Shown here in pieces: positions 33,977 to 43,223 of a stretch of DNA of 64,000 bases. This DNA comes from Paraburkholderia antibiotica. Lineage in GTDB: Bacteria; Pseudomonadota; Gammaproteobacteria; Burkholderiales; Burkholderiaceae. The position numbers and the translations under genes are program-made. Within the stretch, counting starts at the first letter, position 1. Each line of letters begins with the position of its first letter. A model generated the notes under the pieces. It was not told the origin of the DNA and searched no databases. It saw nothing but the letters and a program-made list of their open reading frames with translations. The stretch spans positions 124,001-188,000 of the forward strand of contig NZ_JABBFZ010000011.1 in the NCBI RefSeq assembly GCF_012927125.1, read 5' to 3'.

Positions 33977-35183
33977 CGTTCTCCCAATCTCTGTGCCAGC
34001 CAATGCGGCCGATGTCTGAGAGGTAGTAGAGTTCACCATTACTAAACCTTATATCGAGGTTCGTTTCGCTCAATATGAAACGCTCGCGTCTCAACGCTTT
34101 CAACAACTCTCTCGCTGAGGCGGCAAGTTCTTGCAAATTTGCGCCTTCTTTGAACGAACCTTCAAACTCATTTTCCCATTGAGCGAACACATCGTCGTGG
34201 AACTCTTCTACTTCGTCGCTGATGATGTCGCCTAGCTGGACCCAACGTTCGAGGTTTCGCGATGCTCGGACCTTGTGCTCTGTGTACTTTACCGCCTGCT
34301 CATTGTCGGACGGCGCAAGGGCCTCGATTTCTAACAGTCGTTTAATGAATCTCTGCGCAAAGATGTCTTCAGGCAAATCTGGCTCAAATTTGTAGTAGAC
34401 CAGTTTTTTGCTTCGCGCATCATCAAATATTTTCGCGTAACGAGAGGCAAATTCTTCGAAACTTATTTTGACACTCTGCCCACTCTTCACCGCGATAAAA
34501 TTATCACTTCTGATTCTGGAGTCCAGACGCTCGAATACCGCATCAATTTTCTCCGCGTCGATGATTTTTTCCCGGATTGAGCGTTTTACGCGGCCGATGA
34601 TGTCGTCGCATTCAAGCTCAAAGCGAAGTTGCTCAAAGAAGACCTTCCGCACAGACAAGTCCAGTTCTGCAACAGCCTCGATGTACTTCTTCAGACCTGC
34701 GTCCTGAGTCTTGTTTGCAAGATAATCGATGTGCGCTCGCAGCGGCTCGAAATCACCGTCGCCCGTTTGATAATCGAGGATTAGCTGGAGAAAATTGTTT
34801 GATTTGCTGTGCGATTTGTTTGAAACCAGATGAAATTCCGTCTTGTCGACGAACTTCAGCTGCTCGGCGATTTCCTTACGCCCGTCAACCTTATCGCTGA
34901 TGACTTGCGACCAGTTGTATAGAGTCTTCCATAAGTCTGCATCAAGCTCGGACAGCGCTATCGAAGCGCCAGCCTTGTTGGTTTGAACTGTGTGCTTGAC
35001 CTGGAAAAGGATATTGAAATCGGCGTCGAGTTCGGTATGAACGTCGTCTTTGATTTCAAGCCCAACGGATTGGCCTGCCCCAAGATTCAAGATGCGATGG
35101 AGGAAATAATAGTATTGGTAGTCAAAGCCAATGCTCGTATCTCCCGCGCCGGTCTTTTCAGTAAAGCTTTTTTCTTCTGCCAC
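33969..35183 (-). CDS. Cap4-like nuclease-domain effector with ABC-3C C-terminal domain
   Basis: About 404 residues. The N-terminal domain begins AGDTSIGFDYQYYYFL and contains LEIKDDVHTELD and NILFQVKHTVQ. The E/D...D...QxK order is that of PD-(D/E)xK nucleases of the DUF4297/Cap4 class, which cut double-stranded DNA in antiphage systems. The remaining 270 or so residues are helical, ending SNGELYYLSDIGRIGWHRDW, and should dock to the middle component and ATPase. I prefer the GTG at 35183; an ATG at 35234 adds 17 residues and has no ribosome site. First gene of the cassette, whose function is likely abortive infection or DNA restriction. Confidence 0.75.
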   Translation of the reverse strand: MAEEKSFTEKTGAGDTSIGFDYQYYYFLHRILNLGAGQSVGLEIKDDVHTELDADFNILFQVKHTVQTNKAGASIALSELDADLWKTLYNWSQVISDKVDGRKEIAEQLKFVDKTEFHLVSNKSHSKSNNFLQLILDYQTGDGDFEPLRAHIDYLANKTQDAGLKKYIEAVAELDLSVRKVFFEQLRFELECDDIIGRVKRSIREKIIDAEKIDAVFERLDSRIRSDNFIAVKSGQSVKISFEEFASRYAKIFDDARSKKLVYYKFEPDLPEDIFAQRFIKRLLEIEALAPSDNEQAVKYTEHKVRASRNLERWVQLGDIISDEVEEFHDDVFAQWENEFEGSFKEGANLQELAASARELLKALRRERFILSETNLDIRFSNGELYYLSDIGRIGWHRDWENDV

Positions 35184-35865
35184 GTGCAGGGTCCAGTTCT
35201 TTTGCCAACTATGCACATCGCCACCACATCGCATCTAACGAGCATATTTTTGATGGCATACCCGGAACTAACTCTTCCGCAGCGACGAAAGCCGTTAGTT
35301 GCCTGATGATACTGCTTTCAGTAGATTTTGCGTGGTGTTTGAAGCAGCGATGAAGCTTTTACTGGCGACTCTCCGGACTGAGCCACTGATAGATAGATGA
35401 AGACAGAGACTGGCTGGGCGATAGCGCCCGATTGCACGCGAGTGGGTGAAAGGAAGAGTGTTCCAGCACTGAATGGCTGCTTTGCTTAGAAGCACGCCCA
35501 AAGCTCCAAGAGCCTGACCACCAACTCAAAGGCGAAAAGCGGCGCTTCAAGCGCGTTAGGCGGCAAGCACTGGTGTGGCCCCATATTTCCAAACAACGAA
35601 GATGCGCGTCCGAGCTCCGTTGCGCGCTCAATCCACCCTTCACTTCGACGCAATCAAAATCACGTTTCAATAGAAAAAATAGCAAAAAACTGTGCCATGC
35701 ACACCGAAAATTGCGGCTCCCCCACACTTTGGCGTCTCCGAAACGCATTTTTTGCGTTCCCGAAGACTTTGGCGCCCACCCGCCAATCTCAAAAAAGAGT
35801 TTGACAGACTATCTTTAGATATATATCTTTAGACACATCTTACGACACTCACGGGAGTCTCCCAG
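35184..35865. other. Intergenic region upstream of defence cassette and PadR gene
   Basis: Nearly 680 bases hold the promoters of two divergent units. A 129-codon frame on the minus strand (35359-35748) is rich in Ser, Trp and Arg and has no convincing start site, so I do not call it a gene. The last 65 bases contain the PadR-gene promoter, listed separately. Confidence 0.5.
35801..35836 (+). promoter_or_regulatory. Sigma-70 promoter with TATCTTTAGA direct repeats (PadR operator)
   Basis: TTGACA (35801-35806) is 17 bases from TATCTT (35824-35829). Two copies of TATCTTTAGA overlap the spacer and the -10 region (35810-35819 and 35824-35833), separated by TATA, with AGATATATATCT at their junction being palindromic. 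This is a natural binding site for the encoded PadR-type metal-responsive repressor, implying autoregulation together with the downstream reductase gene. Confidence 0.65.
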
Positions 35866-36795
35866 ATGCGTCATCCTCATCGTTTTTCCGGTCCGCGCGG
35901 CGCGCACGACCGTTTCCACGGCGGCTTCGATCATCCGTCCCTACGCGCGCTGTGGCATGCGTTCATGCGGTATCACCCGGCGCGCAGCCAGCGCGGCATG
36001 GACTTCGAGCGCGCCGCAAGCGCGTCAGCCGCCTCCAACACCGCGCGCGCCCAGTCCACTCAGGATTCGCGAGACTGGCATGACCGCGCGCAGCGCCGCC
36101 ATCACGGCCACGGCCACCCCCACTTTCACGACCACACCCAAGACCGCCACGCCACCGGCCGCCATCACGATTCCCGCTTCGGCGGGCGCGGAGGACGCTT
36201 CGGCGGCGGCCCCGGCGGCCTGGGCGGGTTCGGCGGCGACGGCGACGGTTTTCCGCGCGGCCGCAAATTCAGTTCCGACGATCTGCAACTGCTGCTGCTC
36301 TCGCTGATCGACACGCAGCCGAGTCACGGCTACGAGCTGATCAAGGCGCTGGAGGCGCGCTCGAACGGCTTCTACACGCCGAGCCCCGGCATGGTCTATC
36401 CGGCGCTCACGTATCTGGAAGAACTCGGCTACGTGAGCGTGCAGCTCGAAGGCAACCGCAAGCGCTATGCGCTGTCAGACGCGGGCCGCGAGTATCTGGC
36501 CGCGAACCGCGAGCGCGTCGAGCTGATGTTTGCGAGACTCACGCATATCGCGCGCAAGATGGATTCGGTGCGCCGCGCGTTTGCCGGCGAGGAGCCGGCC
36601 GACGTCAGCGAAGGCGGCTGGTTGCCCGAGCTGAACGAAGCGCGCCGCACGCTGAAGAACGCGCTGCTGCGCCGCGACAGCGCACCCGCCGACGAGCAGC
36701 GCCGCATCGCCGCGATCCTGATGCGCGCGGCGCGCGAAATCGAAGGCGACAGCGCCGGCAACACCCCCAACGATGACAGCAAAACCGCCGCCTGA
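35866..36795 (+). CDS. PadR-family regulator with His/Gly-rich N-terminus (NfeR/YqjI-like)
   Basis: 309 residues. The first 125 or so are rich in His, Gly, Arg and Asp (HHGHGHPHFHDHTQDRH, then a GRGGRFGGGPGG run), a probable metal-binding tail. The PadR winged helix follows (FSSDDLQLLLLSLIDTQPSHG, ELIKALEARSNGFYTPSPGM, VYPALTYLEELGYVSVQLEG). This is the arrangement of E. coli YqjI/NfeR, which binds nickel or iron and controls the ferric reductase gene yqjH. The next gene here encodes just such a reductase, 54 bases downstream, so I infer that the pair is a metal-responsive operon. The ATG is preceded by GGGAG inside a small GGGAG-T-CTCCC hairpin. Confidence 0.9.
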   Translation: MRHPHRFSGPRGAHDRFHGGFDHPSLRALWHAFMRYHPARSQRGMDFERAASASAASNTARAQSTQDSRDWHDRAQRRHHGHGHPHFHDHTQDRHATGRHHDSRFGGRGGRFGGGPGGLGGFGGDGDGFPRGRKFSSDDLQLLLLSLIDTQPSHGYELIKALEARSNGFYTPSPGMVYPALTYLEELGYVSVQLEGNRKRYALSDAGREYLAANRERVELMFARLTHIARKMDSVRRAFAGEEPADVSEGGWLPELNEARRTLKNALLRRDSAPADEQRRIAAILMRAAREIEGDSAGNTPNDDSKTAA

Positions 36796-36849
36796 GCGCG
36801 CCCTCCGCGCCCCTCGCGCCTCATCGAACCGAACAAGGAGTACGACCTC

Positions 36850-37698
36850 ATGCCGAGTCAGGACAATCATCGACCCGACCTCGCCGTGCATCGCGTGCGG
36901 CATCCGCTGAAATTCCGTCTGCTGCAAGTCACGCAGGTGCGCGCGCTGACGCCGCATCTGATTCTCGTCACCTTCACCGGCGACGATCTGCACGACTTCG
37001 TGTCGGCATCGTTCGACGACCACATCAAGGTGTTTTTCCCCGAACCCGGCGCCGACAAGCCGACGCTGCCGCAAGCCGGTCCCGACGGTCCGGTGTTCCC
37101 CGAAGGCAAGCGACCGACCGCGCGCGATTTCACGCCGCGCCGTTTCGATCGCGACGCGCGCGAGCTCGACATCGAGTTCGCGCTGCACGAAGCCGGCCCC
37201 GCGGCAACGTGGGCCGCGCAGGCGAAGGTCGGGCAGTATCTGGGCATCGGCGGTCCGCGTGGCTCGCTGGTGATTCCGACCGGCTTCGACTGGCATCTGC
37301 TGATCGGCGACGACACCGCGCTGCCGGCGATCGCGCGCCGCCTCGAAGAACTGCCAGCCGGCGCGCGCGTCGCCGCGGTGATCGAAGTGGCCGATCCGTC
37401 GGCACGCATCGAGTTTTCGACGCGCGCCGAACTGCACCTCGTCTGGTGCTATCGCGATGCCGCCACAGAGGAATCGGTCGACGCACCGGCCCGCGGCGCG
37501 GCGCTGTTGCAGGCGGTGCGCGAAACCTATGTGCCCGAACAGGGCGAAGGTTACGTGTGGGCCGCCGGCGAAGCCGCGACGATCCGCGCGGTGCGCCAGC
37601 ATCTGTGCGGCGAGCGCGGCATCGACAAAACGCGGATTCGCGCGGCGAGCTACTGGAAACAGGGTGCGGTGGCGGTCCACGAAAACATCGAGGATTAA
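36850..37698 (+). CDS. Siderophore-interacting protein, NADPH-dependent ferric reductase (YqjH/ViuB family)
   Basis: A 282-residue cytoplasmic flavoprotein that releases iron from ferric siderophores by reduction. The FAD-binding barrel has RDFTPRRFDRDARELDIEFA and ATWAAQAKVGQYLGIGGPRG. The C-terminal SIP domain contains DWHLLIGDDTALPAIARRL, GYVWAAGEAATIRAVRQHL and ends AASYWKQGAVA, as in YqjH and ViuB. ATG preceded by AAGGAG. It is co-directional with the PadR gene and its likely target. Confidence 0.93.
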   Translation: MPSQDNHRPDLAVHRVRHPLKFRLLQVTQVRALTPHLILVTFTGDDLHDFVSASFDDHIKVFFPEPGADKPTLPQAGPDGPVFPEGKRPTARDFTPRRFDRDARELDIEFALHEAGPAATWAAQAKVGQYLGIGGPRGSLVIPTGFDWHLLIGDDTALPAIARRLEELPAGARVAAVIEVADPSARIEFSTRAELHLVWCYRDAATEESVDAPARGAALLQAVRETYVPEQGEGYVWAAGEAATIRAVRQHLCGERGIDKTRIRAASYWKQGAVAVHENIED

Positions 37699-37788
37699 GC
37701 GTTAAACGCGCGCGTCGGGGTACTCGGCGTGCGCGAACGCAGCGACGCGCATCGACGTACTTCGAACAACAGGAAGGGAACACAACCG

Positions 37789-39255
37789 ATGTACTCCATC
37801 ACCCCGCGACACGAGCAACGTCTGCTCTGGCTGCTCGCGCTCACGCAGTTCACGATCATCATGGACTTCATGGTGATGATGCCGCTCGGCCCGCAGATCA
37901 TGCACGCGTTCGGCATCGCGCCGGCCGCGTTCGCGACAGCCGTGTCCGCGTATTCGTGGTGCTCGGGCCTGTCCGGCCTGTTCGCCGCGACCTATATCGA
38001 CCGCTTCGACCGACGCCGTCTGCTGCTCACCATCTACGCGCTGTTCGCGCTGTCGAACCTCGCCTGCGCGCTCGCGTCGAGCTTCGCGCTGCTGCTGGCC
38101 GCGCGCGCGTTCGCCGGCATCACCGGCGGCGTGCTCGGCTCGGTCATCATGGCGATCGTCGGCGACGTGATCCCGGTGCAGCGGCGCGGCGCCGCGACCG
38201 GCACGATCATGACCGCGTTCTCGCTCGCGGCGATTGCCGGCGTGCCGGCCGGCGTGATGCTCGGCGCGCAGTTCGGCTGGGCCGCGCCGTTCTTCCTGCT
38301 GGTCGCGCTGTCGCTGCTGGTGTGGGTCGCGGGCGCGCAACTGGTGCCGTCGCTGGCCGCGCATCTGAACCGGCAACAACCGCCGCTTGCCGAAGTGCTG
38401 CCCGAGTTGTGGCGACTGCTGACGAAGCCGCGCCATCTGAACGCGTTTGCGCTGACGTTCATGATGATGATCGCGCACATGCTGGTGATTCCGTTCATCT
38501 CGCCGATGCTGGTCGCCAATCACGGCGTCGCGCCGCGGCAGCTGTCGTGGCTCTACATGGCGGGCGGCGCGGCGACCTTCTTCACGTCGCGCTATGTGGG
38601 CCGACTCGCCGACCGCTTCGGCACGCAGCGCGTGTTCCGCTGCGCGGCGCTGGTGTCGTTGGTGCCGGTGCTGTTCGTCACGCATCTGCCGGATCTGCCG
38701 TTCTATGCGCTGGTGCTGTTCTTTTCCTGCTTCCTCGTCGTGATGAACGGCCGCATGGTGCCGATGCAGGCGCTCCTGACCACGGTCCCCGAGCCCGCGC
38801 GGCGCGGCGCGTTTCTCAGCGCGAACAGCGCGTTGCAGGCGCTCGGCACCGGCACGGGCGCATGGCTCGGCGGGCTGATGCTGGGGACCTCGACGACGGG
38901 ACGCATCGTCGGTTATGGAACCGTCGGGTGGGTCGCGGTGGCGGTCGCGTTCGCGGCGGTGCTGTGGGTGTCGCGCGTGAAAAGCGCGCCGCGCGATGCG
39001 GCGGCGGCAGGTGTGGCGAACGTGGCGGGGGTCACGGAGACGGCGGAACTGGCGAACGTGACGAGCGCCACAGGCGACGCTGCACGACACACCAACGCCA
39101 ACACCGAAGCCGGCGCGGGCGCGGGCGCCAGCAAAAGCGACGCGCCAGCCCTCACGCAGACTCACGCGAGAGACGGCACTCCGGCCATCGCGCCTAACGC
39201 GAACGACGTTCTCAGCGCCATGAACGGCAACCCCAACATCGCCCGCGAAGGTTAG
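37789..39255 (+). CDS. MFS transporter (AraJ/YdhP-like, DHA1)
   Basis: A 488-residue inner-membrane transporter with 12 predicted helices in the first 400 residues. Helix 1 carries TQFTIIMDFMVMMPLGPQI, and the motif A loop reads AATYIDRFDRRRLLLT. DHA1 members export sugars, arabinose or drugs. The last 85 residues form an Ala/Thr/Asn-rich hydrophilic tail, longer than usual. I chose the ATG at 37789 (AGGAAGG upstream) over the frame opening at 37729. It follows the ferric reductase by 90 bases and could be in the same transcript; a siderophore- or metal-related export role is conceivable but unproven. Confidence 0.88.
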   Translation: MYSITPRHEQRLLWLLALTQFTIIMDFMVMMPLGPQIMHAFGIAPAAFATAVSAYSWCSGLSGLFAATYIDRFDRRRLLLTIYALFALSNLACALASSFALLLAARAFAGITGGVLGSVIMAIVGDVIPVQRRGAATGTIMTAFSLAAIAGVPAGVMLGAQFGWAAPFFLLVALSLLVWVAGAQLVPSLAAHLNRQQPPLAEVLPELWRLLTKPRHLNAFALTFMMMIAHMLVIPFISPMLVANHGVAPRQLSWLYMAGGAATFFTSRYVGRLADRFGTQRVFRCAALVSLVPVLFVTHLPDLPFYALVLFFSCFLVVMNGRMVPMQALLTTVPEPARRGAFLSANSALQALGTGTGAWLGGLMLGTSTTGRIVGYGTVGWVAVAVAFAAVLWVSRVKSAPRDAAAAGVANVAGVTETAELANVTSATGDAARHTNANTEAGAGAGASKSDAPALTQTHARDGTPAIAPNANDVLSAMNGNPNIAREG

Positions 39256-39314
39256 TGCTTCGAATCAACGCGCGCGGCGGCCCCCTTCGAACAACCGCCG
39301 CGCGTCGATCCGCG

Positions 39315-40409
39315 TCACCCCTCCTCGTCCGTATGCCCGGTCAACGCGCGCCGCGCCGCTTCACCCTGCTCGTGCGACGCCGAGTAGAACACCTTCGCGC
39401 GGCCGAGCACGATCTTCAGCGTCGCGATGACCGGCACCGCGAGAAAAATCCCAGCGACGCCGCCCAACTGATCGCCGGCGAGCAGACCGACGATCACGAG
39501 GAACGGGCTGACCTCGACGCCTTCGCTCATCAGATACGGATTGAGCACGTAGTCCTGGAACATCCGGTACAGCGCGAAGAAAATCACCAGCCACAGCAGA
39601 TGCGGAAAGCCGCTGAACAACGCGACGACCAGTGTGACCGCGATCGCGGCGAGCGGCCCCGCGAACGGCACGAATTCGAGCAGGCCCGCGCCAACCGCGA
39701 GCAGAAACGAGTACGGCACGCCGAATAGCGAAAACGCGATGCCGTAACAGAACAGCGTCGCCAGCGACAGAAACAGCAGCGCGCGCACGTACTTCGACAG
39801 CAGCACGTTCACGTCGTCGACGATCTCGCTCCACAGCACCCGATGCCGCTTCGACAGCAGCGCGAGAAACGCGTCGCGCATCTGCGCACCGTCCTTGATC
39901 AGCAGAAAGCTGAGGATCGGGATCAACACCAGATAGATCAGATTGCTGGCCGCGTGCACGACGCCGAGGCCGAGGCTGCGCGCCATCGGCACCGCGTTGT
40001 CGGAACCGGTCTCGATCTGGCTGCGCACGAAATCGGCGATCCGTTCGCGCAGCGGTTCGAGAAAATGCGGCAACGGCAGCCGGTTCGGCACGTCGCTGCG
40101 CATCAGCGTCGGCAATTGCGTGAGCAGACGCGTCGCCTGATCCTGCAACTGCACGCCGAACAGCGAGCCCACTACCGCGATCACCGCGACCACCACGACG
40201 AACACCAGCGCGATCGACGCCACGCGCGGCACGCGACGCGGCCGCACACGCTCGACGAGCTGCACCATCGGATAGATCAGATAGCTGAAGAACACCGCGA
40301 ACACGATCACCAGCACGGTGGTCGACGCGATATAGATGATGAAGAACAGCAGTGCAATCAGAAACGCGGTCCAGACTTTCCTGGCCGTACCGACGTCGAA
40401 TCCCAGCAT
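39315..40409 (-). CDS. AI-2E/PerM family transporter
   Basis: 364 residues from the ATG at 40409, which has GAGGACG upstream; the longer frame adds an unlike 29 residues. About eight hydrophobic segments occur in the family pattern, with the signature LIPILSFLLIKDG near the middle and a C-terminal block (LLEFVPFAGPLAAIAVTLVVA, QDYVLNPYLMSEGVEVSPF, LLAGDQLGGVAGIFLAVPV). Members were named after AI-2 export by TqsA, and some act as Na+/H+ antiporters, so substrate is open. Monocistronic, convergent with the MFS gene. Confidence 0.9.
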   Translation of the reverse strand: MLGFDVGTARKVWTAFLIALLFFIIYIASTTVLVIVFAVFFSYLIYPMVQLVERVRPRRVPRVASIALVFVVVVAVIAVVGSLFGVQLQDQATRLLTQLPTLMRSDVPNRLPLPHFLEPLRERIADFVRSQIETGSDNAVPMARSLGLGVVHAASNLIYLVLIPILSFLLIKDGAQMRDAFLALLSKRHRVLWSEIVDDVNVLLSKYVRALLFLSLATLFCYGIAFSLFGVPYSFLLAVGAGLLEFVPFAGPLAAIAVTLVVALFSGFPHLLWLVIFFALYRMFQDYVLNPYLMSEGVEVSPFLVIVGLLAGDQLGGVAGIFLAVPVIATLKIVLGRAKVFYSASHEQGEAARRALTGHTDEEG

Positions 40410-40702
40410 GAAGCGTCCTCGTAACGGCGATGCGCGGGCGCGCATCGGGGCGTGCTGCGTGAGTTGCGTGCCACCTGCTGCGTCCTGCGGCTGCAACCTC
40501 CTGGAGGTCGCATGGTCGCATAAGTTTCACGACAGCAGCGCAGGCTCATGCGCGACCGGCGGCGTGCGTGATTTCACGCTCGTATTGCACCGCTGCGCGC
40601 GTCACGTGCCGACCATGTGCCGACCATGTGCCAAGCGCACGCGCTCACGCGATGCGGTTGAATTTACACGTTCGCGATGACACGCATCGGACAGCGTAAA
40701 GA

Positions 40703-40885
40703 CTACCGCTTCAACTGCTCCCGCACCGCATCGGCCGCTTCGCCGACCTTCACCTGCATCCGGCCGGCGAGCTTTTCCGCCGCGCCCTCGGCCTGCTTCA
40801 CGCGATTGCGCGTGACCTTGCCGATCGCTTCCTTGACCGAGCCCTTCAGCTCCTTCGCGGTCCCTTCCATCCGGTTCTTGTCCAT
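40703..40885 (-). CDS. CsbD-family stress protein, 60 aa
   Basis: A 60-residue hydrophilic helical protein, MDKNRMEGTAKELKGSVKEA followed by IGKVTRNRVKQAEG. This is the CsbD pattern (M-x-x-x-x-x-G-x-x-x-x-x-K-G-x-x-K-E), induced by general stress in many bacteria; molecular function is unknown. The ATG at 40885 has GAGGAAA upstream. The frame extends upstream to 41017 but that part is unlike the family. Confidence 0.9.
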   Translation of the reverse strand: MDKNRMEGTAKELKGSVKEAIGKVTRNRVKQAEGAAEKLAGRMQVKVGEAADAVREQLKR

Positions 40886-41136
40886 GGTGCTTTCCTCGTG
40901 GGTTTGACTGTGGAGTTGCCTGCTGGCACTGCAACGAGACAGCAAACGGACGGCGCGGCGCGCCGTTTTATCGCGCGGACCGCACGTGATATGCGATCCG
41001 CGTCCAAGCAACCCCATTCTGGTAGCACGTCCCGTTCCCGGTCATCCACTAGCCTACGCGAAGCTTCGCGCCATTCGAACCCTCGGCGCCATGTCAATTC
41101 GCCGGATTGCGTCACTCCTGCCCGCTCCCTCTGCTA

Positions 41137-42426
41137 CTACGCCTGCGCCGTCTGCACGCTACCGAGCCGCGCGAGCGGATGCGCGTCGATCGTCCAGGGC
41201 GAACTCAGAAAGTGCCGCACGCGCTCGGGCCGCACGGCGGCGAGCGTGGCCGGCGACCAGCGCGGCTGACGGTCCCGGTCGAGCAACTGCGCGCGCACGC
41301 CTTCGCGGAAATCGCCGTCTTCGATCGCGCGCTTCACGATGCCGAGCTCCATACGAAAACATTCGGCCAGCGTCATCTGCCGGCCGCGCAGCAGCGCTTC
41401 GCGCGTCACGTACAGCATCGTCGGTGAAGAGGCGGTGAGCGCGTCGTGCGTCGTTTGCAGCCATTGCCGCAGTTCGCGCGACGAGTCGCGTTCGAGGTCC
41501 TGGCGCAGCGTCGCGACGATCCGCTCGACGCCCGAGCGCCGATCGAAGTGACGCAGGATCAGCTGCGTCAGCGCGCCCAGCGGCGCATGCGGCACGATAT
41601 TGCACGGCGGCTCGAACACCGCGCGCAACGCGTCGAGCCGGTCGCCGTCGTGCGACATGCGCTGCAGGCGCTCTTCGAAACTGGCGAGCCAGTCGGCCGG
41701 CACGCACAGATCGGCCAGTTGCAGCCGCACCGCGTCGGCGCCGGACAGCGTCGCGCCGGTCAGGCCGACGTACAGCGCATGCTCGACCGGCATCGCGTTC
41801 AGAAAACGACTCGCGCCGACGTCGGGCACGAAACCGATGCGCGTCTCCGGCATCGCGATGCGGCTGTGCTCGGTGACGATACGCAGCCGCGCGCCCTGCC
41901 CCAGCCCCATGCCGCCGCCCATCGTCATGCCGTCGAGCAGCGCGACGACCGGCTTCGGAAACGTGTGCAGCGCGTAATCGAGCCGGTATTCGTCGACGAA
42001 AAACGCAAGCCAGCGCGGATCGTTCTGGCTCGCCAGCCGATGCACCTCGCGCACATCGCCGCCCGCGCAAAAGCCCTTGTCGCCCGCGCCCTTCAGCACC
42101 AGCGCGACGATCCCCCTATCGGGGCGGCAATGTTCGACCAGCACCGCCAGCTCGCGCACCATCGCGTGCGACAGCGCATTGAGCGCGGCCGGCCGGTTCA
42201 GCGTGATGATCGCGACGCGATTGACGACGCGAAACAGGATTTCGCGTTCGGCTTCGGCGTGGGTTGCAGTGCTGGTTGCGGTGCTCGTTGCGGTGCTCGT
42301 TGCGCCGTTCGTCGCGGCGCTTGTTGTAGCGCTAGCTGCAGCGCCCTTTGCACCGTTCATCGCCGGATCCACCTCGGCATCCCCGCCGCCGCCCGCTTCG
42401 ACCACAACGCTTTGCAAAGCGCTCAT
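41137..42426 (-). CDS. 3-hydroxyisobutyryl-CoA hydrolase-like (ECH_2) protein
   Basis: 429 residues. After an Ala/Thr-rich N-terminal extension of about 60 residues encoded by 12-bp DNA repeats, the protein shows the HIBCH branch of the crotonase fold: ALNALSHAMVRELAVLVEH, DKGFCAGGDVREVH, VALLDGMTMGGGMGLGQGAR, AMPETRIGFVPDVGASRFL, and a long C-terminal extension (LLRGRQMTLAECFRMELG, GDFREGVRAQLLDRDRQPRW). It hydrolyses 3-hydroxyisobutyryl-CoA in valine breakdown. The ATG at 42426 has GGAGGCGTAGCG upstream and lies two bases after the hydratase stop. The frame upstream of that is only a shadow. Last gene of the valine cluster. Confidence 0.93.
   Translation of the reverse strand: MSALQSVVVEAGGGGDAEVDPAMNGAKGAAASATTSAATNGATSTATSTATSTATHAEAEREILFRVVNRVAIITLNRPAALNALSHAMVRELAVLVEHCRPDRGIVALVLKGAGDKGFCAGGDVREVHRLASQNDPRWLAFFVDEYRLDYALHTFPKPVVALLDGMTMGGGMGLGQGARLRIVTEHSRIAMPETRIGFVPDVGASRFLNAMPVEHALYVGLTGATLSGADAVRLQLADLCVPADWLASFEERLQRMSHDGDRLDALRAVFEPPCNIVPHAPLGALTQLILRHFDRRSGVERIVATLRQDLERDSSRELRQWLQTTHDALTASSPTMLYVTREALLRGRQMTLAECFRMELGIVKRAIEDGDFREGVRAQLLDRDRQPRWSPATLAAVRPERVRHFLSSPWTIDAHPLARLGSVQTAQA
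42263..42334. repeat. 12-bp tandem repeats within HIBCH-like gene
   Basis: Six units related to GTTGCGGTGCTC run in tandem inside the coding sequence; two are identical. They encode the Ala/Thr/Ser-rich N-terminal extension, and each unit is four codons, so changes in copy number would keep the frame. Confidence 0.8.
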
Positions 42427-42428
42427 CG

Positions 42429-43223
42429 CTACGCCTCCTGCTGAAGGTTGCCCACCTGCCAGCGCGGCGCGCGCTTTTCGAGGAACGCGTTCACGCCCTC
42501 GCGCTGATCGGCGCCGTCGAACAGATCGACGAAACGTTCGCGTTCGAGCGCAAGCGCCGCCGCGCGCGGCACGCCATGCCGCGCCTGATGAATCAGCGTC
42601 TTGCTGAAGCCGACCGCCTGCGGGCTCAGACCGACGACGCGCCGCGCCATCGTCAGCGCCGCCTCGCGCGCGGCGCCGCGCTCCACCACCTCCTCGACCA
42701 GACCGATACGCAACGCGGTCGCCGCATCGACGCGCTCGCCGGTCAGAATCATCCGCTTGGCCCAGCCTTCGCCGACCAGCCACGGCAGCGTTTGCGTGCC
42801 GCAGCCGCACGGCAGCAGGCCAACCGCGGTCTCGGGCAAGGCCAGCACCGCATGCTGCTCGGCGATGCGGATATCGCACGCGAGCGCGCATTCGAGACCG
42901 CCGCCCATCGCATAGCCGTTGAGCGCGGCGATCACGACGGGCCGCGCATTCTGCAGCGTTTCGAACGCCGCGCCGAAACGCGCCGCCGCGACGCGCGCCA
43001 CTTCGCGATTGCCGTCGGCGAACGCATTCAGATCGGCGCCGGCGCTGAAAAACTTCGGGCCGTCGCCGGTGATGACGAGCGCACGCACGCGCGCATCGGC
43101 ATTCAGTTGCTCGACGGTGCGCTGCAGTTGCAGCAGACCATCGGGCGTGAACGCGTTGGCGGGTGGGCGCTTCAGCGTGATCAGCACGACGGCGCCGTCG
43201 TGCGCGTAGTCGAGGTCGATCAT
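42429..43223 (-). CDS. Enoyl-CoA hydratase
   Basis: A 264-residue crotonase with oxyanion segments PKFFSAGADLNAFADG and ALNGYAMGGGLECALACD, and catalytic glutamates in GGGLECAL and LALPETAVGLLP. In this cluster it most likely hydrates methacrylyl-CoA to 3-hydroxyisobutyryl-CoA, the step between the acyl-CoA dehydrogenase (47782) and the hydrolase (41137). Its start overlaps the mmsB stop by four bases. Confidence 0.93.
   Translation of the reverse strand: MIDLDYAHDGAVVLITLKRPPANAFTPDGLLQLQRTVEQLNADARVRALVITGDGPKFFSAGADLNAFADGNREVARVAAARFGAAFETLQNARPVVIAALNGYAMGGGLECALACDIRIAEQHAVLALPETAVGLLPCGCGTQTLPWLVGEGWAKRMILTGERVDAATALRIGLVEEVVERGAAREAALTMARRVVGLSPQAVGFSKTLIHQARHGVPRAAALALERERFVDLFDGADQREGVNAFLEKRAPRWQVGNLQQEA

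Noticed and set aside
35359..35748. 129-codon minus-strand frame, Ser/Trp/Arg-rich
   Set aside because: No start site, no recognised motif and an odd composition; it lies in a promoter-bearing intergenic region.
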